DNA of 64,000 nucleotides from Hippopus hippopus (GCA_946811185.2 OX328113.1:25891521-25955520), one strand, 5' to 3'. Shown: positions 31,641 to 42,594, counted from the stretch's first letter. The notes: generated by a model not told the origin, from the sequence alone. A program made the numbers and translations.

Positions 31641-31784
31641 TTCTAAGTAATGATCGGAAAATCTGTCCATTCGCCCAGAACTTATACCCAACCCCAAAGT
31701 TTTGCGGTCAAAAGTTGAATCCTAAGAATTGCGTGGTTGATTTCGATCTATTTAGAAATTCCAGAGAGTTTCCGCACCACTTTA

Positions 31785-32010
31785 TCTAAGAATATAAAGG
31801 ATTATCTGCATACAATGAGAATTGATTTTTAATCGGAAAGATTTTTTTTTTAGGACTGGATAATCTTGTTTGAGAATCACAAAGTCCACTTAAAGCCTAT
31901 CTCAAGGGAAAATACCCCAGACGCCGTAAATAGGCTATTTTTTGTGTGGTCGTCATAGATCAAGGTCGGGTTGCGTGGAACGTGCTTATTTCGGATTCGT
32001 ATGGTTCATT
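31785..32010 (+). repeat. Fam-H repeat
   Basis: GCATACAATGAGAATTGATT, ATAATCTTGTTTGAGAATCA and TCTCAAGGGAAAATAC recur at 33175-33420, 33590-33800 and 33940-34020. Confidence 0.6.
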
Positions 32011-32044
32011 ATTTGATACAAACGTTCTTTTTTTGCGAACTCAG

Positions 32045-32428
32045 TAGAGGATACTTGTTTTCTTTGATCTTTCTCTGAAAAACACAAATATTCTACTTTT
32101 TTTTTTCATGCTTCTTATCCCATTTTTGGGAGTACTTACATGAAAATCCAGTACAGTTGTTTTCGGTAATTCCCCGTGGTCGTTTTGAAAAGTAGTCCGG
32201 TTCTGTGCACAGAATGCCCAAATCAGATAGGTAAGAATGCCACCTAGCGGAAGATATTGGGTTGAATTGCACGCGCTGTTTACCTAGGTAACTAGTGCGC
32301 GGGAACTACTGTTTTCGCCTTCAATTAAAGAGTTAGAAAATAAAATCGGTATTTTCAACTGGTCGTAACCATGAAATATCGAACAATATTCCACCCTTAT
32401 TTTTCGATAAACTACCGTAAAGCATGAA
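32045..32428 (+). mobile_element. Fam-F element with foreign segment
   Basis: TAGAGGATACTTGTTTTC to AAGCATGAAATAAATG. At about 32188-32262 the normal middle is replaced by GTCCGGTTCTGTGCACAG...CACCTAGCGG, which matches 23925-24010. Confidence 0.7.
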
Positions 32429-32779
32429 ATAAATGTAAATTGGGTTTGCTTCAAAGTGTGATGGCCATGAGGTCGAAAAAAATTGGTGTCAAATTTTGAC
32501 GTTCTCCGAGATTCCAGACAATGTTTCAGCACACAATGTCTGAATGCCTGCTTGTTAAAATAAGAGCACTGCATGCGGGTGCCAACACTTGGCTGCAGTT
32601 GCTTGATTTTCAGTGAAAATTCTAGGTCGAAAAGGGGGCATAATAATGTCAAAAATAAGTTGATGTTATCTGCCCTTGTTTTATGGGGTTCCCTTTTGAT
32701 AGTTAACAACTTGTCCGAGTTTGAAGTAAATATCTTCAGTAATAACGGATATATTACAAAATATCAACGGGTTTTGCTC

Positions 32780-32862
32780 GACTGCGGACTGCGCAGGCTG
32801 ATCCGGAACGACATTTTACGCAAATGTTCGAATGCACCTTTTCGCGTGTTGCAAGCCATATA
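32780..32862 (+). mobile_element. Fam-B fragment (right end)
   Basis: GCGGACTGCGCAGGCTGATC then ACGCAAATGTTCGAATG and CTTTTCGCGTGTTGCAAGCC. Confidence 0.75.
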
Positions 32863-32865
32863 CTA

Positions 32866-33130
32866 AGTGAGCCGCGCTCTCGGAAAAGGGGGTTTAATGA
32901 TTCCCAGTGACAAATTATACCATGCCAGTCTTCACATGAATAGGGATCAATAAAATCCAGTTTGTCTAACAGCCGTTTGAATCATGGATTAGAATGGTAC
33001 TTAGACGTGCATGAAATTTGCAAAAAGCAAAAAGTGTCGATTCATGTCAGCCTGCGCTGACTGCGCAGGCTGACATGGGTCGATACTTTTTACAGAAGCA
33101 TTAAACTCCTTTTTATCATAGAACATGGCC
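32866..33130 (-). mobile_element. Fam-A MITE
   Basis: TGAGCCGCGCTCTCGGAAAA at the left, hairpin CAGCCTGCGCTGACTGCGCAGG, ATAGAACATGGCCA at the right. It lies 4 bp from the Fam-B fragment. Confidence 0.75.
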
Positions 33131-33174
33131 AAAATGTAGGTGATATTGACAAATCCAACATGTTATTCACGGGA

Positions 33175-33420
33175 GAGCCTAAATCTTATCTGAAAAAAAG
33201 AAAAGACTATTTGCATAGAATGTGAATTACTTTTAATCGAAAATGAAAAGATGTCATCTAGGATTCTATAATCTTGTCTGGCAATCCAGAAAGCCCACTT
33301 AAATCTGGTCTCAGGGGAAAGTGTACAGACTCAGGTGACATTTTAAGGTTGCATAGAAAGTGCATTTCGACCTTGGATTCAACTGTTCGACAGTTTTTCT
33401 TAATAATGCGAAAAAAAAAA
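33175..33420 (+). repeat. Fam-H repeat
   Basis: GCATAGAATGTGAATTAC, TATAATCTTGTCTGGCAAT, TCTCAGGGGAAAGTG and a degraded Fam-C-like half hairpin. Confidence 0.6.
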
Positions 33421-33449
33421 TCTGTTCATTTTTCAGTAAAATCTTCTGT

Positions 33450-33572
33450 AACCCTTTAACCCACAATCTCGACTTTTAACTACCTTGAAGAAGGATTTTG
33501 AAAACATTGTTGGAAAAAGGGAAAATGCTGGTAACCAGCATTTTTTCCTTTTCCCAAAAACTTTGCTACCAT
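33450..33572 (+). mobile_element. Fam-D fragment
   Basis: TTAACCCACAATCTCGAC, hairpin GAAAATGCTGGTAACCAGC/ATTTTTTCC. Confidence 0.65.
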
Positions 33573-33589
33573 ATGAAAGACAAGTTTCG

Positions 33590-34020
33590 TTAAACGTAAA
33601 TCGACTGAATCGACTTCTAATCGAAAAAGAAAATTGTTATTCGTGATTCCATAATCTTGTCTAGCAATCGGGAAAGGATAAATAAACCTAGTCTCAGGGG
33701 AAAATGCACGGATTTAGGTGACATTTTAGCGTAGATTAGATTGCACAGAAAGTGCAGTTTGATCTTAAATCCAACTATCCGCTAGTTGTTCTTTAATTTA
33801 AAAAAAAAAATCTGATTTTTTTTGGTATGTCAATATTGTTTAAGCCGTTGAAATGTGATACTATCGACTGGCTGCGAGGACCGCTATGTTTAATCCGATA
33901 AAAGGAAAAATTTCTATACAGCCTGGATCGTTTTATATCCGGGAAAAATGCTTCCTTGGATTGCATAATCTTGTTTGAAAATCAGAAAGCCCATTTAAAA
34001 AACAAGTCTCAAGAGAAAGG
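33590..34020 (+). repeat. Two further Fam-H copies
   Basis: First copy 33590-33800 (ATAATCTTGTCTAGCAATC, TCTCAGGGGAAAATGC, then AGATTGCACAGAAAGTGCAG). Second, shortened copy 33940-34020 (ATAATCTTGTTTGAAAATC). Confidence 0.6.
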
Positions 34021-34057
34021 TTTATTCATATGTTAATCATTAATCTGCTAAATAAAT

Positions 34058-34102
34058 ACAACAACAACAACGACGACGACGACGACAACAACAACAACAA
34101 CA
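34058..34102. repeat. (ACA)n/(GAC)n microsatellite
   Basis: CAACAACAACAACGACGACG-type repeats. Confidence 0.95.
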
Positions 34103-34179
34103 AGGAAGTTCAGGTCCACAGTTAAAAAAAACTTCTATAACTCTTTCAAGTTTTTCAAATTTCTTTTAATAAGAAAAAT

Positions 34180-34265
34180 CGCATTGTGTCGGAAAGTGTA
34201 AGTCCAAGACGAGACTGCAGGTTATGTTCCATCTGATCTTGATCTACACTGTCCACAAAAGCGTC
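34180..34265 (-). mobile_element. Fam-C hairpin core, decayed
   Basis: GTCGGAAAGTGTAAGTCCAAG to GATCTACACTGTCCACAAAA; arms mismatched in the middle. Confidence 0.6.
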
Positions 34266-34395
34266 TTGAGATTTATTTAATCTCACAAAACTTCCAAAAT
34301 GTTTTATCTCTGAATTCATTGAGGCCATGGTTGGCATACCATCAATATTATATTTTATGAATGAAAAGTTTAAAAATTTTCAGTGGTGTTTCCAA

Positions 34396-34666
34396 TATGG
34401 CCTGCAACACGCGAAAAGGGGCATTCGGACATTTGCGTAAAGTGTCGTCTCGGATCAGCCCGTGCAGTCCGCGCAGGCTAATCCGAAACGACACTTTCCG
34501 TTTTTATGTAATTTTCTGTTTTGCGCAAGTCTGCTGTAGCACAAAATCTAATGTAGTCGTAAATTGCCGTCTCGGATTAGCCTGCGCGGACTGCGCAGGC
34601 TGATCCGAGACGACACTTTACGCAGATGTCCGAATGCCCCTTTTCGTGTGTTGCAAGCCATATGGT
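34396..34666 (+). mobile_element. Fam-B MITE, full length
   Basis: TGGCCTGCAACACGCGAAAA and CTTTTCGTGTGTTGCAAGCCA are inverted ends. Two hairpins sit around GCAGTCCGCGCAGGC and GCGGACTGCGCAGGC. The sequence is nearly a large palindrome. Confidence 0.85.
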
Positions 34667-34835
34667 CTTCATAGCGCCTGAACCTATCTTTGGGTTTGTT
34701 ATTGGTGGGAATGTCACATGATCAGTAGCACGCATCGATTATGGGGGGTTGCATTCAAATAAGCATAATGACGTCATATCTGATACCATAAAGATAGACG
34801 AATTTACCGAATTATTCACAACCATTTGTACTTTG

Positions 34836-35010
34836 TATGATGTTTAACGCTGTTAACAACATTATTTTAGTTATATCGCGGTAGCAAAAACAGTCGTTCG
34901 TGCTTTATTGGAATTCTCTTTTGCCAGTCCTTCTTACGATATTTTTCGCAAGCCACTGGCTCCTTTCCACTGAAGAACGTCTGCAGTGACTTTCATCATT
35001 TCTCGGAAAG
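34836..35010 (-). mobile_element. SINE-1 fragment, diverged
   Basis: TATGATGTTTAACGCTGTT, ATTATTTTAGTTATATCGCGG and CGCAAGCCACTGGCTCC; head absent. Confidence 0.65.
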
Positions 35011-35235
35011 AAATGTTCACTACAAGCGCAAACGTATACCACACCTGGAAACACTAAATTTCACTGCATCTTCTTCGCAATCTGATCTCGATCATGACCA
35101 TTTGCTAAAGCAACTAAATTTGTTACAAGGATTCATTGATAAGCCCTTAAGGACGTTTTCAGTAGTTTTCTTTGCGCATCCTGGAACGGGCTTTTTCGTC
35201 CCTGGGCTTGTTCGCCCAGGCTTGCTCGTCCGGGT

Positions 35236-35345
35236 TAGTTCTGGCAAATATTCTAAAACTATATCATCACTAGTGATGATACCATATTTATCATCACTAG
35301 TGGTGTTATTCACTGTGAAATCCCAGTAATTCACTGATAGGAAGA
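35236..35345. repeat. Copy of the repeat at 9255-9400
   Basis: TTCTAAAACTATATCATC, a near-palindrome ATCACTAGTGATGATACC...TATCATCACTAGTGG, and AATCCCAGTAATTCACTG. Confidence 0.6.
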
Positions 35346-35387
35346 TAATAAAAAGAATTTATACCCGTCAGTATTTCAATCATTTTA

Positions 35388-35590
35388 CAGACGCGGACGA
35401 CAGTGGTTGAAAGGATAGAGCGTCTGCCCCTCACATCAAAGTTTCCGGGTTCGAATCCCATTATGCGCTGGGTCAACCTTTGGAATAACCCAAATTACGG
35501 CGCGAGGACTGGTTATGGTTTCCATTTAGAGATACTGATATAATTTGTAAGATCTTGTTTTACAATAGATGTACAAAAAATAATTACATG
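35388..35590 (+). mobile_element. SINE-2-like copy
   Basis: GACAGTGGTTGAAAGGATAG and box-B-like CCGGGTTCGAATCCC; 3' part TTTGTAAGATCTTGTTTTAC resembles the SINE-2 end. Confidence 0.55.
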
Positions 35591-35599
35591 CATATGGCT

Positions 35600-35800
35600 A
35601 AAATGGTGGAATCGTCTTTCATATGGTAGAAAACAACGTGTGAAAATGAGAAACGGTGGTTAACAGGGTAGATATCTAGTGGTTTCTAGCATTTTTTTCT
35701 TGTTGTCGGCATTTCCCTCCTTTCGACACAATTCTTTTCAAAAGCCATCCACCGTAGGGTCATTAAAACTCCGAATTGATTGGCAAAGGGTTAGATTAAT
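35600..35800 (+). mobile_element. Fam-D fragment, decayed
   Basis: AACGTGTGAAAATGAGAAAC, TTCAAAAGCCATCC, AGGGTCATTAAAACTCCG, TTGGCAAAGGGTT. Confidence 0.5.
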
Positions 35801-36195
35801 TATCATTATGAAGCCTGTTTCAAATTAACCCCAGAGTCCTACTTGACCCGCCTTTCCTTCATTATGTTCCCCTCTTTGATCACAGCTGCTAGAATCATCA
35901 ACATGTTTAGGTAAAAAAAAACTAAATTGGTCTTCCATTCTTTTAAAGGGACTTTAAACCGGATTCTGTTCACCTTTTTTTTTTTCAGTAAATCTAACCA
36001 TAGACTGCTAATTTTCATTCCCGTGCAAAGATGGCTTTAGAAATCAAAACATAGATAGAAATACAAGTAGAAAACACTAGGAATTGCTAAGGTTTTAGTA
36101 CTTAACTGTAAAAATTCCTATTGCGTTATTAACGGTAATGCTGCAATCACATAACAAGGGATAAATGCAGCTGTAGCACAGATAAACGTCAATTG

Positions 36196-36268
36196 GCTCC
36201 ATAGCTCAGCAGAACAGTCGCCGACTGTGGTTTTGAAGGTCGTGGGTTCAAGTCCGACCGGTGGTATT
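36196..36268 (+). repeat. tRNA-like sequence (pseudogene or SINE head)
   Basis: ATAGCTCAGCAGAACAGTCG (box A) and GTGGGTTCAAGTCCGACC (box B) have correct order and spacing. The 5' GGCTCCA and 3' CCGGTGG ends do not pair as an acceptor stem, so it is not called a working tRNA. Confidence 0.5.
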
Positions 36269-36354
36269 TTATTTTTGTCAGCATTTTTCCCCAGCCAAGG
36301 GTAAACAGTTACGTCCTGATGATTTTTCCTCATAAAATATCAATTTTTTTTAAC

Positions 36355-36592
36355 CCCTGCGCCAGTTTCTTTCCGAGGATTGATGATAGTCATTGCGACA
36401 GAATTCATTCCTCTCCCACTGCTGACCATTGTTTCGACGATGGTTATGTGGGAAAGCAACCAGTGGCTTGGAAACTTTGTGTGGAGTACTGGTAAAAGAG
36501 ACTCAAGGAAAGCATGGTTAGGTGCACTGGCCGCGCGATATAGCTGAAATAATGTTGAAAACGGCGTTAAACACCATACAATCAATCAATCT
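36355..36592 (+). mobile_element. SINE-1, head missing
   Basis: GCCAGTTTCTTTCCGAGGATTG to ACACCATACAATCAATCAATC, followed by a C10A10 run. Confidence 0.85.
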
Positions 36593-36734
36593 TTAACGCC
36601 CCCCCCCCCCAAAAAAAAAACAGTCGAAATCCTGTTTAATGCCCATTTAAATAAAACAGTACACGTTTTTTTCCAAGTTCAATTATGTTCTTTTTTATTT
36701 GGTTGTTAGATCGACTTTTTTTTCAATCCTCAAA

Positions 36735-36815
36735 AGCCATTACAGCTATCGCAGATCAAAATCAGACTACATGAAACGAGCAGGTTGATCTTTAATCTGC
36801 ACTCTCCGCTTTGCA
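36735..36815 (+). mobile_element. Fam-C hairpin core, decayed
   Basis: TATCGCAGATCAAAATCAGAC to GATCTTTAATCTGCACTCTCC. Confidence 0.55.
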
Positions 36816-37009
36816 CAGACATTCTGGATAAAAAGCAGTTTAGAATTGACTGGAAATGTTTGTTGGACTTATTTTGCATTCCAAGAGCAAGCGTTGTAAA
36901 AAGGCAATGAAAATATATATAAAGGAGAAGTACTTTGTACCGTCTTCTAATTTCTGTTCGTCTGTTTGTACTTTTGTGCTATTTGCACTATTAGTATTAA
37001 TATAATTTT

Positions 37010-37305
37010 AGTATTAATTATTAATACTTATTACCTTTCTGTTTAACTTTTTACCTACCTACCTGTCTGTTTTCTGTCTGTTTGTCTGCCCATTTGTTTG
37101 CCCGTCCGCTCTTCCGTCTTATCGTCTAATGGTAAGTTTTTTTTTCGGCGTAGCTGAATTTGTTGGCTTTTGACCAACTTTTTGGTACTGATAACAAATA
37201 AATGAACAGAAATTTGTGATTGGTCAAAAATGTAGACATGTTTGTTCTATGGGCCCCTGTGGTAAAAAATGTAGACATATTTATTCTAAGGCCCCTGTCT
37301 ATTTT
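37010..37305. repeat. CTGT-rich tract and a 36-bp tandem pair
   Basis: Degenerate (CTGT)n runs 37055-37125. AAAATGTAGACATGTTTGTT...GGCCCCTGT at 37227 is repeated at about 37266. Confidence 0.7.
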
Positions 37306-37504
37306 GCAGGCAAATTTACGCCGTCTTTTTTTTTTTAAAGATATTTCTTGTTTCAGTTAAGGGCTCTAAATCGTGAATAAAATTGTCTATTCATCATGTT
37401 ATTGTCAAATTACAGATTTATCAGATATGCAACTATCTTAAATTGCATCTGTCAATAATTATGTAATGATTTTCTATACATCTTTCATGTACACATTTTA
37501 CTAA

Positions 37505-37735
37505 AATTAACCCTTTACAGCTAATTCCGTGTCTTAACAACCCTGAGACAGGAAGGCTTTTGAAAACATCGTGGAAAAAGGAGAAATGCTGGTAACCAGC
37601 AATTTCTCCTTTCCTCACAGAGTTTTCTTCACTTTCATGAAAAAAATCATTTGTTTAAATGATTGTCTGCAAATGCTTTCAATTTGGACTAATCTATTTT
37701 TTTGCCACGTGGTAAAGGTTACTATATCCTGGAGG
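37505..37735 (+). mobile_element. Fam-D MITE
   Basis: TTAACCCTTTACAGCTAATTC, hairpin AGAAATGCTGGTAACCAGC, GATTGTCTGCAAATGC, TTTGCCACGTGGTAAAGG. Confidence 0.75.
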
Positions 37736-37978
37736 AATAAGAAGGGAAGTAACAAGTATCGTTGAAAATGAGATCTATGTTATGGATTTTTGTGTTAATT
37801 CCAATCCTTCCTCAAGAGATGGGAGTATCCTTAGGCAAGACAATTTAGAGTCCTGGCCTAGTATTGGTGGTACCCAAAAAATACATTATTATGAGAGCAA
37901 TCGCCGTGATATGACTGAATCCAGCCCAAGTCTAGCCAATTTGAAGTTGTGTTACTTTCTAAATCTAGAATAAGACTA

Positions 37979-38288
37979 GCCGAGCGCTGGTAGGTCAGTC
38001 GAATGCATACAGGAATTGAGAACAGGGGGGTCGCTGGTTCTATCCACGGCTCGGCCAATTTCTTTCCTAGGATTGATGATAGTCATTGCAACAGGACTCA
38101 TTCCTGTCTCACCTCTGACCGTTGTTTTGACTTTGGTTATGTGGGAAAGCAGCCAGTGGCACGGAAAGAATATTGTGCGGAGTACTTGTAAAAGGAACTC
38201 CATGAAAGCATTGATAGGTGCACTGGCCGCCGCGATATAAAACTGAAATAATGTTGAAAAGGGCGTTAAACACCATACAATCAACCAA
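37979..38288 (+). mobile_element. SINE-1, full length with 14-bp target-site duplication
   Basis: CTAGAATAAGACTA flanks the element at 37965-37978 and 38289-38302 without mismatch. The head (GCTGGTAGGTCAGTCGAATG, box-B-like CGCTGGTTCTATCC) carries mutations in both Pol III boxes. Confidence 0.92.
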
Positions 38289-38499
38289 CTAGAATAAGAC
38301 TAAGAATGTTCTGAAGAATGATTGGTGAATGAGGACCCAGTTCCCTCTTTTATTTCCGTACCTGCGGAAACGTTTAGGGAGAAAAAAACCGATTGTACTT
38401 ATCATTTTTCGTTTTGATGAAGGATACGAATTATCTTGAGAATGATGGAATGTTATATTCTCGTTGTTACAGTGGGTGCGGTTGGTAGGTCCATTCAAA

Positions 38500-39045
38500 A
38501 AGCCGATCCTTTGTCTACATCGTTACGGTCCGTATCAAGGAGGTATCTTTTTTGTTTTTGAAACCCCGGCAGTCACATGATCTTAAACATGGCGGCGCCC
38601 ACGAAAATCGATTAACAACAACAACAATCGCAAAGACGCTAATTACATAGATGTATCAATCCGTCGGTGCAAACTCTCAACGGAACTGACTTTGTTTGTT
38701 TGTGTGTTGTTTTACGCCGTTTTCAACATTATTTCAACGGAATAGCAAAAACACGTTAGAAATAAATTAACAGACTGTTTGTTAACAGAAATGAATTCAG
38801 AAAGATTTCGATAGAAATAATGACTCGTGTTTTCGTTTTGTAGAGGAACATTACAATTTTAAGAACGGTAAAGCGGTCTATTTCCGGCAAAGAAATGTAC
38901 CGTTTAGGTGCATATCATCCATCGAAATACAGCCGAAGGATTTGATCAACGGATCACTCGAGATTTGACAAATGGTCTTTACCTTGTTTTCGCATGGAGG
39001 CTGTGGGATATAAATTACATCAATATGAATAACAATAGAATTGAA
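38500..39045. other. Mostly no supported feature
   Basis: A 35-bp SINE-1 remnant (GCCGTTTTCAACATTATTTC) lies at 38715-38740. ACATGGCGGCGCC at 38587 recalls the 19756 start but opens no frame. Confidence 0.45.
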
Positions 39046-39049
39046 TTGA

Positions 39050-39258
39050 ATTTGTGTTTATTTATCGTCGGCACCGGTTGTCCATTGGGGCGACGCCCCC
39101 CGAAGGCTGTTAGTGTCGTTACAGGGGATAGTGCAGATACAGGACGATACCCATCCTAAGTTACGCCCGGTTCTTGAACGTACTCGGTGTATAGAACCGT
39201 CACACGGGACCTCGGTTTAACGACTCATGCGAAAGACTGTAAGTAATTTTAGATGGCC
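39050..39258 (-). mobile_element. SINE-3, head-truncated
   Basis: GAATTTGTGTTTATTTATCG to TTTTAGATGGCCAGCC is the reverse complement of 18580-18800. Confidence 0.75.
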
Positions 39259-39277
39259 AGCCTATTTTCTACATATG

Positions 39278-39341
39278 AAAGTAACACAACTTCTGATTGG
39301 CTAAACCAAATGGTTTAGCCAATCAGAAGTTGTGTTACTTT
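39278..39341. repeat. Perfect 31-bp-arm palindrome
   Basis: Arms AAAGTAACACAACTTCTGAT... are exactly complementary around a 2-nt centre (AA at 39309-39310). Related half-arms (GAAGTTGTGTTACTTTC) occur at about 37943 and 29759. Confidence 0.95.
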
Positions 39342-39369
39342 CTAAATCTATAATTACACAAAGAATTTT

Positions 39370-39684
39370 CCTATTGATTGATTGATTGTATGGTGTTTAA
39401 CGCCGTTTTCAACATTATTTCAGTTATATCACGCCGGCCAGTATCCCTATCCATGCTTTCCTGTAGTCTCTTTTACCAGTACTCCGCGCAATATTCTTTT
39501 CAAGCCACCGGCTGCTTTCCCACATAACCATCGTCGAAACAATGGTCAGCGGTTGGAGAGGAATGAATCCTGTCGCAATTACTATCATCAATCCTCGGAA
39601 AGAAATTGGCCGAGCCAGGGACCGAACCCACGATCCCCTGTTCTCAAGTCCTGCACGCTATCGACTGAGCTACCGGGGCTCGGC
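39370..39684 (-). mobile_element. SINE-1, full length
   Basis: ATTGATTGATTGTATGGTG to CTACCGGGGCTCGGC. AAGAATTTT at 39361-39369 and 39685-39693 is a probable target-site duplication. Confidence 0.88.
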
Positions 39685-40054
39685 AAGAATTTTTTTAAGA
39701 AAGGTTGGTGGATACAGGCCAAGATCAAAAAAATACAAATCAAATTTCATTATTTAATTGTTTGTTTTTATAGATGATTATTTGTATTTATTTCTTTCAC
39801 CTCATCGTCAAAATATTTAATACGTCATTATCCCAGTCATAAAACGAATTAGCATTAATCTATATTTACTTTCATTGGTTTCCCATCAAAGGCAAATAAC
39901 GTTTTATAGGGCATTTTTATGACCGGGGTCCGTCAGTACTCCAGCCCTAATTAACCAATAACCCAAGACGTATGACTTTTTACCTCCCTGCAGGAGAGAG
40001 ATTTTGAAAATAGTGCGGAAAATGGAAACCTTGATATTTGTCTTCAAACCATAT

Positions 40055-40256
40055 CCTGTTCAATAACTTTTGAATTAAACTTTCAAGTCGAAAGTCACAA
40101 CCAAAGTTTTGCTATTTCATAGGTACATTTTGGGAAAAGATATCTCTTTATCGGACACGGTAGATCCAAGATCAGACTGCACGTTCTGTGCAGTCTGATC
40201 TGGATCAACACTGTCCGCAAAAGGTCAGTGAGTCGCGCTTAGCAGCCTTAGAGTTG
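40055..40256 (-). mobile_element. Fam-C MITE
   Basis: CCATATCCTGTTCAATAACT, TATCGGACACGGTAGATCC, hairpin AGACTGCACGTTCTGTGC, then GCGCTTAGCAGCCTTAGAGTT. Confidence 0.75.
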
Positions 40257-40257
40257 A

Positions 40258-40495
40258 TATATGAGCCTTGCACTGGCAAAAGGGGGGGGGGTTTACTGCA
40301 TGTCCGCGATGCATGATACCAAGCAAGTCTTCTCGTAATCATGGATCCCTAAAATCCATTTTATTTAACAATCATGAGGTAGATTGTTCCTGGAACATGC
40401 AGAAAATTTACCAAATGCAAAAAGTTTTGATTCAGGCCAGCCTGCGCGGACTGCGCAGGCTGACCTGGGTCGATACTTTTTGCAGATGCTCATAT
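40258..40495 (-). mobile_element. Fam-A MITE, right end lost
   Basis: ATGAGCCTTGCACTGGCAAAA at the left, hairpin CAGCCTGCGCGGACTGCGCAGG; stops at TTTTTGCAGATGC. Confidence 0.75.
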
Positions 40496-40553
40496 CTTAT
40501 TCTCACAACTTTGTTCTTTCTACTATTAAAACCCATTAATTATTCTTCTTTAA

Positions 40554-40891
40554 ACACACACCTTCACTCGTTTTCATCCAGTTTTTTTTTACCGTTTTTT
40601 CTTTATTTTATGAAACTATAATCACTCTAGTATCTTCATGCCAAATATTGCTCCTGATGATTGCAATGTTGCACAGATTACGGCAGATAGAAAATGCATT
40701 TCATTCTATCGCGGCTAGCCATAGACATAACAACCATAACTTCCGGTTTAGATCGAAGATTAATCCCTACAGTTTCTTTACCCCATACACCTTATATTGA
40801 TTTTTTAATCTACGTTTACACAGCTGACTAGATTATAACACCGTCAAGTTTTAACAGCGTTTGTTTACTCTCTGGCTGTAAAGATGCCTCT
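40554..40891 (-). mobile_element. Fam-E MITE (TTAA-flanked)
   Basis: TTAA at 40550-40553 and 40892-40895. TCACTCGTTTTCATCCAG at the left and TCTGGCTGTAAAGATGCCTCT at the right. Confidence 0.82.
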
Positions 40892-40939
40892 TTAACGTTT
40901 GGCCATTTGCGTGACTGGCGCATTGCACATTCACGTTTC

Positions 40940-40993
40940 AAGCTCAGATTGCACAGAAGGTGCAGTTCGATAGTGGATCTACACTATCCACTA
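40940..40993 (+). mobile_element. Fam-C fragment
   Basis: AGCTCAGATTGCACAGAAGG then GTGGATCTACACTATCCAC. Confidence 0.5.
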
Positions 40994-41097
40994 CATATTA
41001 AACTTTGACATACGAAAAAATAAAAGAAGTGAATCTCAGATTTGCAGGTTGTTTTCCTCCCAATGTTTTTGCCAATGGTCAAAATCAGTCGACTGTG

Positions 41098-41373
41098 TTT
41101 GAGCCATTCTCTATGAAAAAGGGGTTAAACGTATCTGCTAGCCTTAAAGTATTGGCCCAGGTCAGCCTGCGCAGTCCGTGTAGGCTGACCTGGATCGAAA
41201 CAGATTGCTATGAGTAATTTTTCTGCATGTAAAACGCGACTATTCTAGATCCTGATTCAGTCGACTATAATACAAAATGGATTTTATAGAATCATTACTA
41301 TAACGAAGATTTGCTTGGAATAATGCATCACTGAAATGCATTTAACTCCCCTTTACCAGCGCGCTGCTCATTT
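41098..41373 (+). mobile_element. Fam-A MITE, full length
   Basis: TTGAGCCATTCTCTATGAAAA to CCAGCGCGCTGCTCA; hairpin CAGCCTGCGCAGTCCGTGTAGG. Confidence 0.8.
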
Positions 41374-41415
41374 GTTTTGCGTAGAAAGGGAAATACATAA
41401 GTATGTATTAATCAA

Positions 41416-41687
41416 ATAAGCCGTTCTCTCTGAAAAGAGGGCTTAATGCATCTGCGAAAAGTATCGACCCAGGTCAGCCTGCGCAGTTCGCGCAGGCTGA
41501 CCTGGGCCGAAACTTTTCGATAGTAGTCAATTTTCTGTTTGTCAAAGGACCAGTCTACCACAGGATTAAGTCGGTTATTTTTTTTTAAAAAGTGGCTATT
41601 ATGGATCCATAATTTTGTAATGACTTGGGCCGGGTATCATGTATCACGATGATGCATTAAGCCCCCTTTTGCCAGAGCGTGGCTCAA
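41416..41687 (+). mobile_element. Fam-A MITE, full length
   Basis: TAAGCCGTTCTCTCTGAAAA to CCAGAGCGTGGCTCA, in tandem with the previous copy 43 bp away. Confidence 0.82.
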
Positions 41688-41699
41688 ATATATTTAAAA

Positions 41700-41776
41700 T
41701 AGAAGAGAGAAAAACAGAGAGAGCGGTACTTGCATTTTGGTCTATATGTATTCTATGAATATTTTGTCTCAGAGAG

Positions 41777-41822
<46 letters not shown>

Positions 41823-41990
41823 CGACAGAGAGATGGAGATACAGAACCAGAGAGAGTGGTACTTACATTTTGTTATACATGTATACGTATTCTTTAAATA
41901 TTTTAGAGAGAGAGAGAGACAGACAGACAGAGAGACAGACAGAGAGACAGACAGAGAGAGAGAGAGAGAGAGAGAGGGGAGAGAGAAGGA
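41700..41990. repeat. (GA)n microsatellite, duplicated block
   Basis: Two GA-rich runs (41770-41860 and 41905-41990) share a unique-looking spacer (GTGGTACTTACATTTTG and CGGTACTTGCATTTTG), so the whole block of about 135 bp is duplicated. Confidence 0.9.
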
Positions 41991-42265
41991 GAGTTGTATC
42001 ACGTGGGACATTTTGAAAATATTTTGGTTGTAACTGACTATGTACAGGATGTATACGTCAATAAAGTTATTTATTCATTCATAAGCCTTTTCTTTGAAGT
42101 CACATCACCCGAAATAATAAAGGTGATGCCTACAGGAAAAAAAAAGTGATATCTAACTAGATCGCAATCTGGTCACAGAGTAAAAAGTGTGTGAATGACC
42201 GACTAATACCGGTTTACGGGCAACAAGTATTTTTCGGTATTTCGGATAAATTGCTGTGATATATA

Positions 42266-42594
42266 AATGAGCTATGCTATGGCAAAAGGGAGCTTGAATG
42301 CTTCTCCGTGATGCATTTTACAAAACAAGTCATCACATAGTTATGGATAAAAAAAATAAAAATAATAATAATAATAATAATGATAAATAAATAAAATAGT
42401 TATGGATCCATAAAAATCCATGTGATCCAACAAATGACTGGGTCTTGAGGTAGAAGGGTCCATTGACTTACAGAAATTTTTAAAATAGCAAAAACGTTTC
42501 GACCCATGTCAGCCTGCGCGGATTGCGCAGGCTGACCTGGGTCGATACTTTTTTACAAATGCATTAAACCCCGTTTTCATAGAGCATGGCTCAA
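42266..42594 (-). mobile_element. Fam-A MITE with AT-rich internal duplication
   Basis: ATGAGCTATGCTATGGCAAAA to CATAGAGCATGGCTCA. The phrase AGTTATGGATAAA/AGTTATGGATCC is present twice around a (TAA)n tract (42346-42405), a slippage-type duplication. Confidence 0.8.

Noticed and set aside
32284..32709. 141-codon minus-strand frame
   Set aside because: It spans the end of a Fam-F element and unrelated sequence; no domain.
34361..34603. Frames with ISLRSPRRLIRNDTFR-type text here and at 16530 and 53641
   Set aside because: The same text recurs because they are translations of Fam-B hairpins, which are non-coding.
41737..42033. Glu/Arg-rich frame and its Ser/Leu-rich opposite-strand frame
   Set aside because: Produced by (GA)n repeats; no codon bias or domain.
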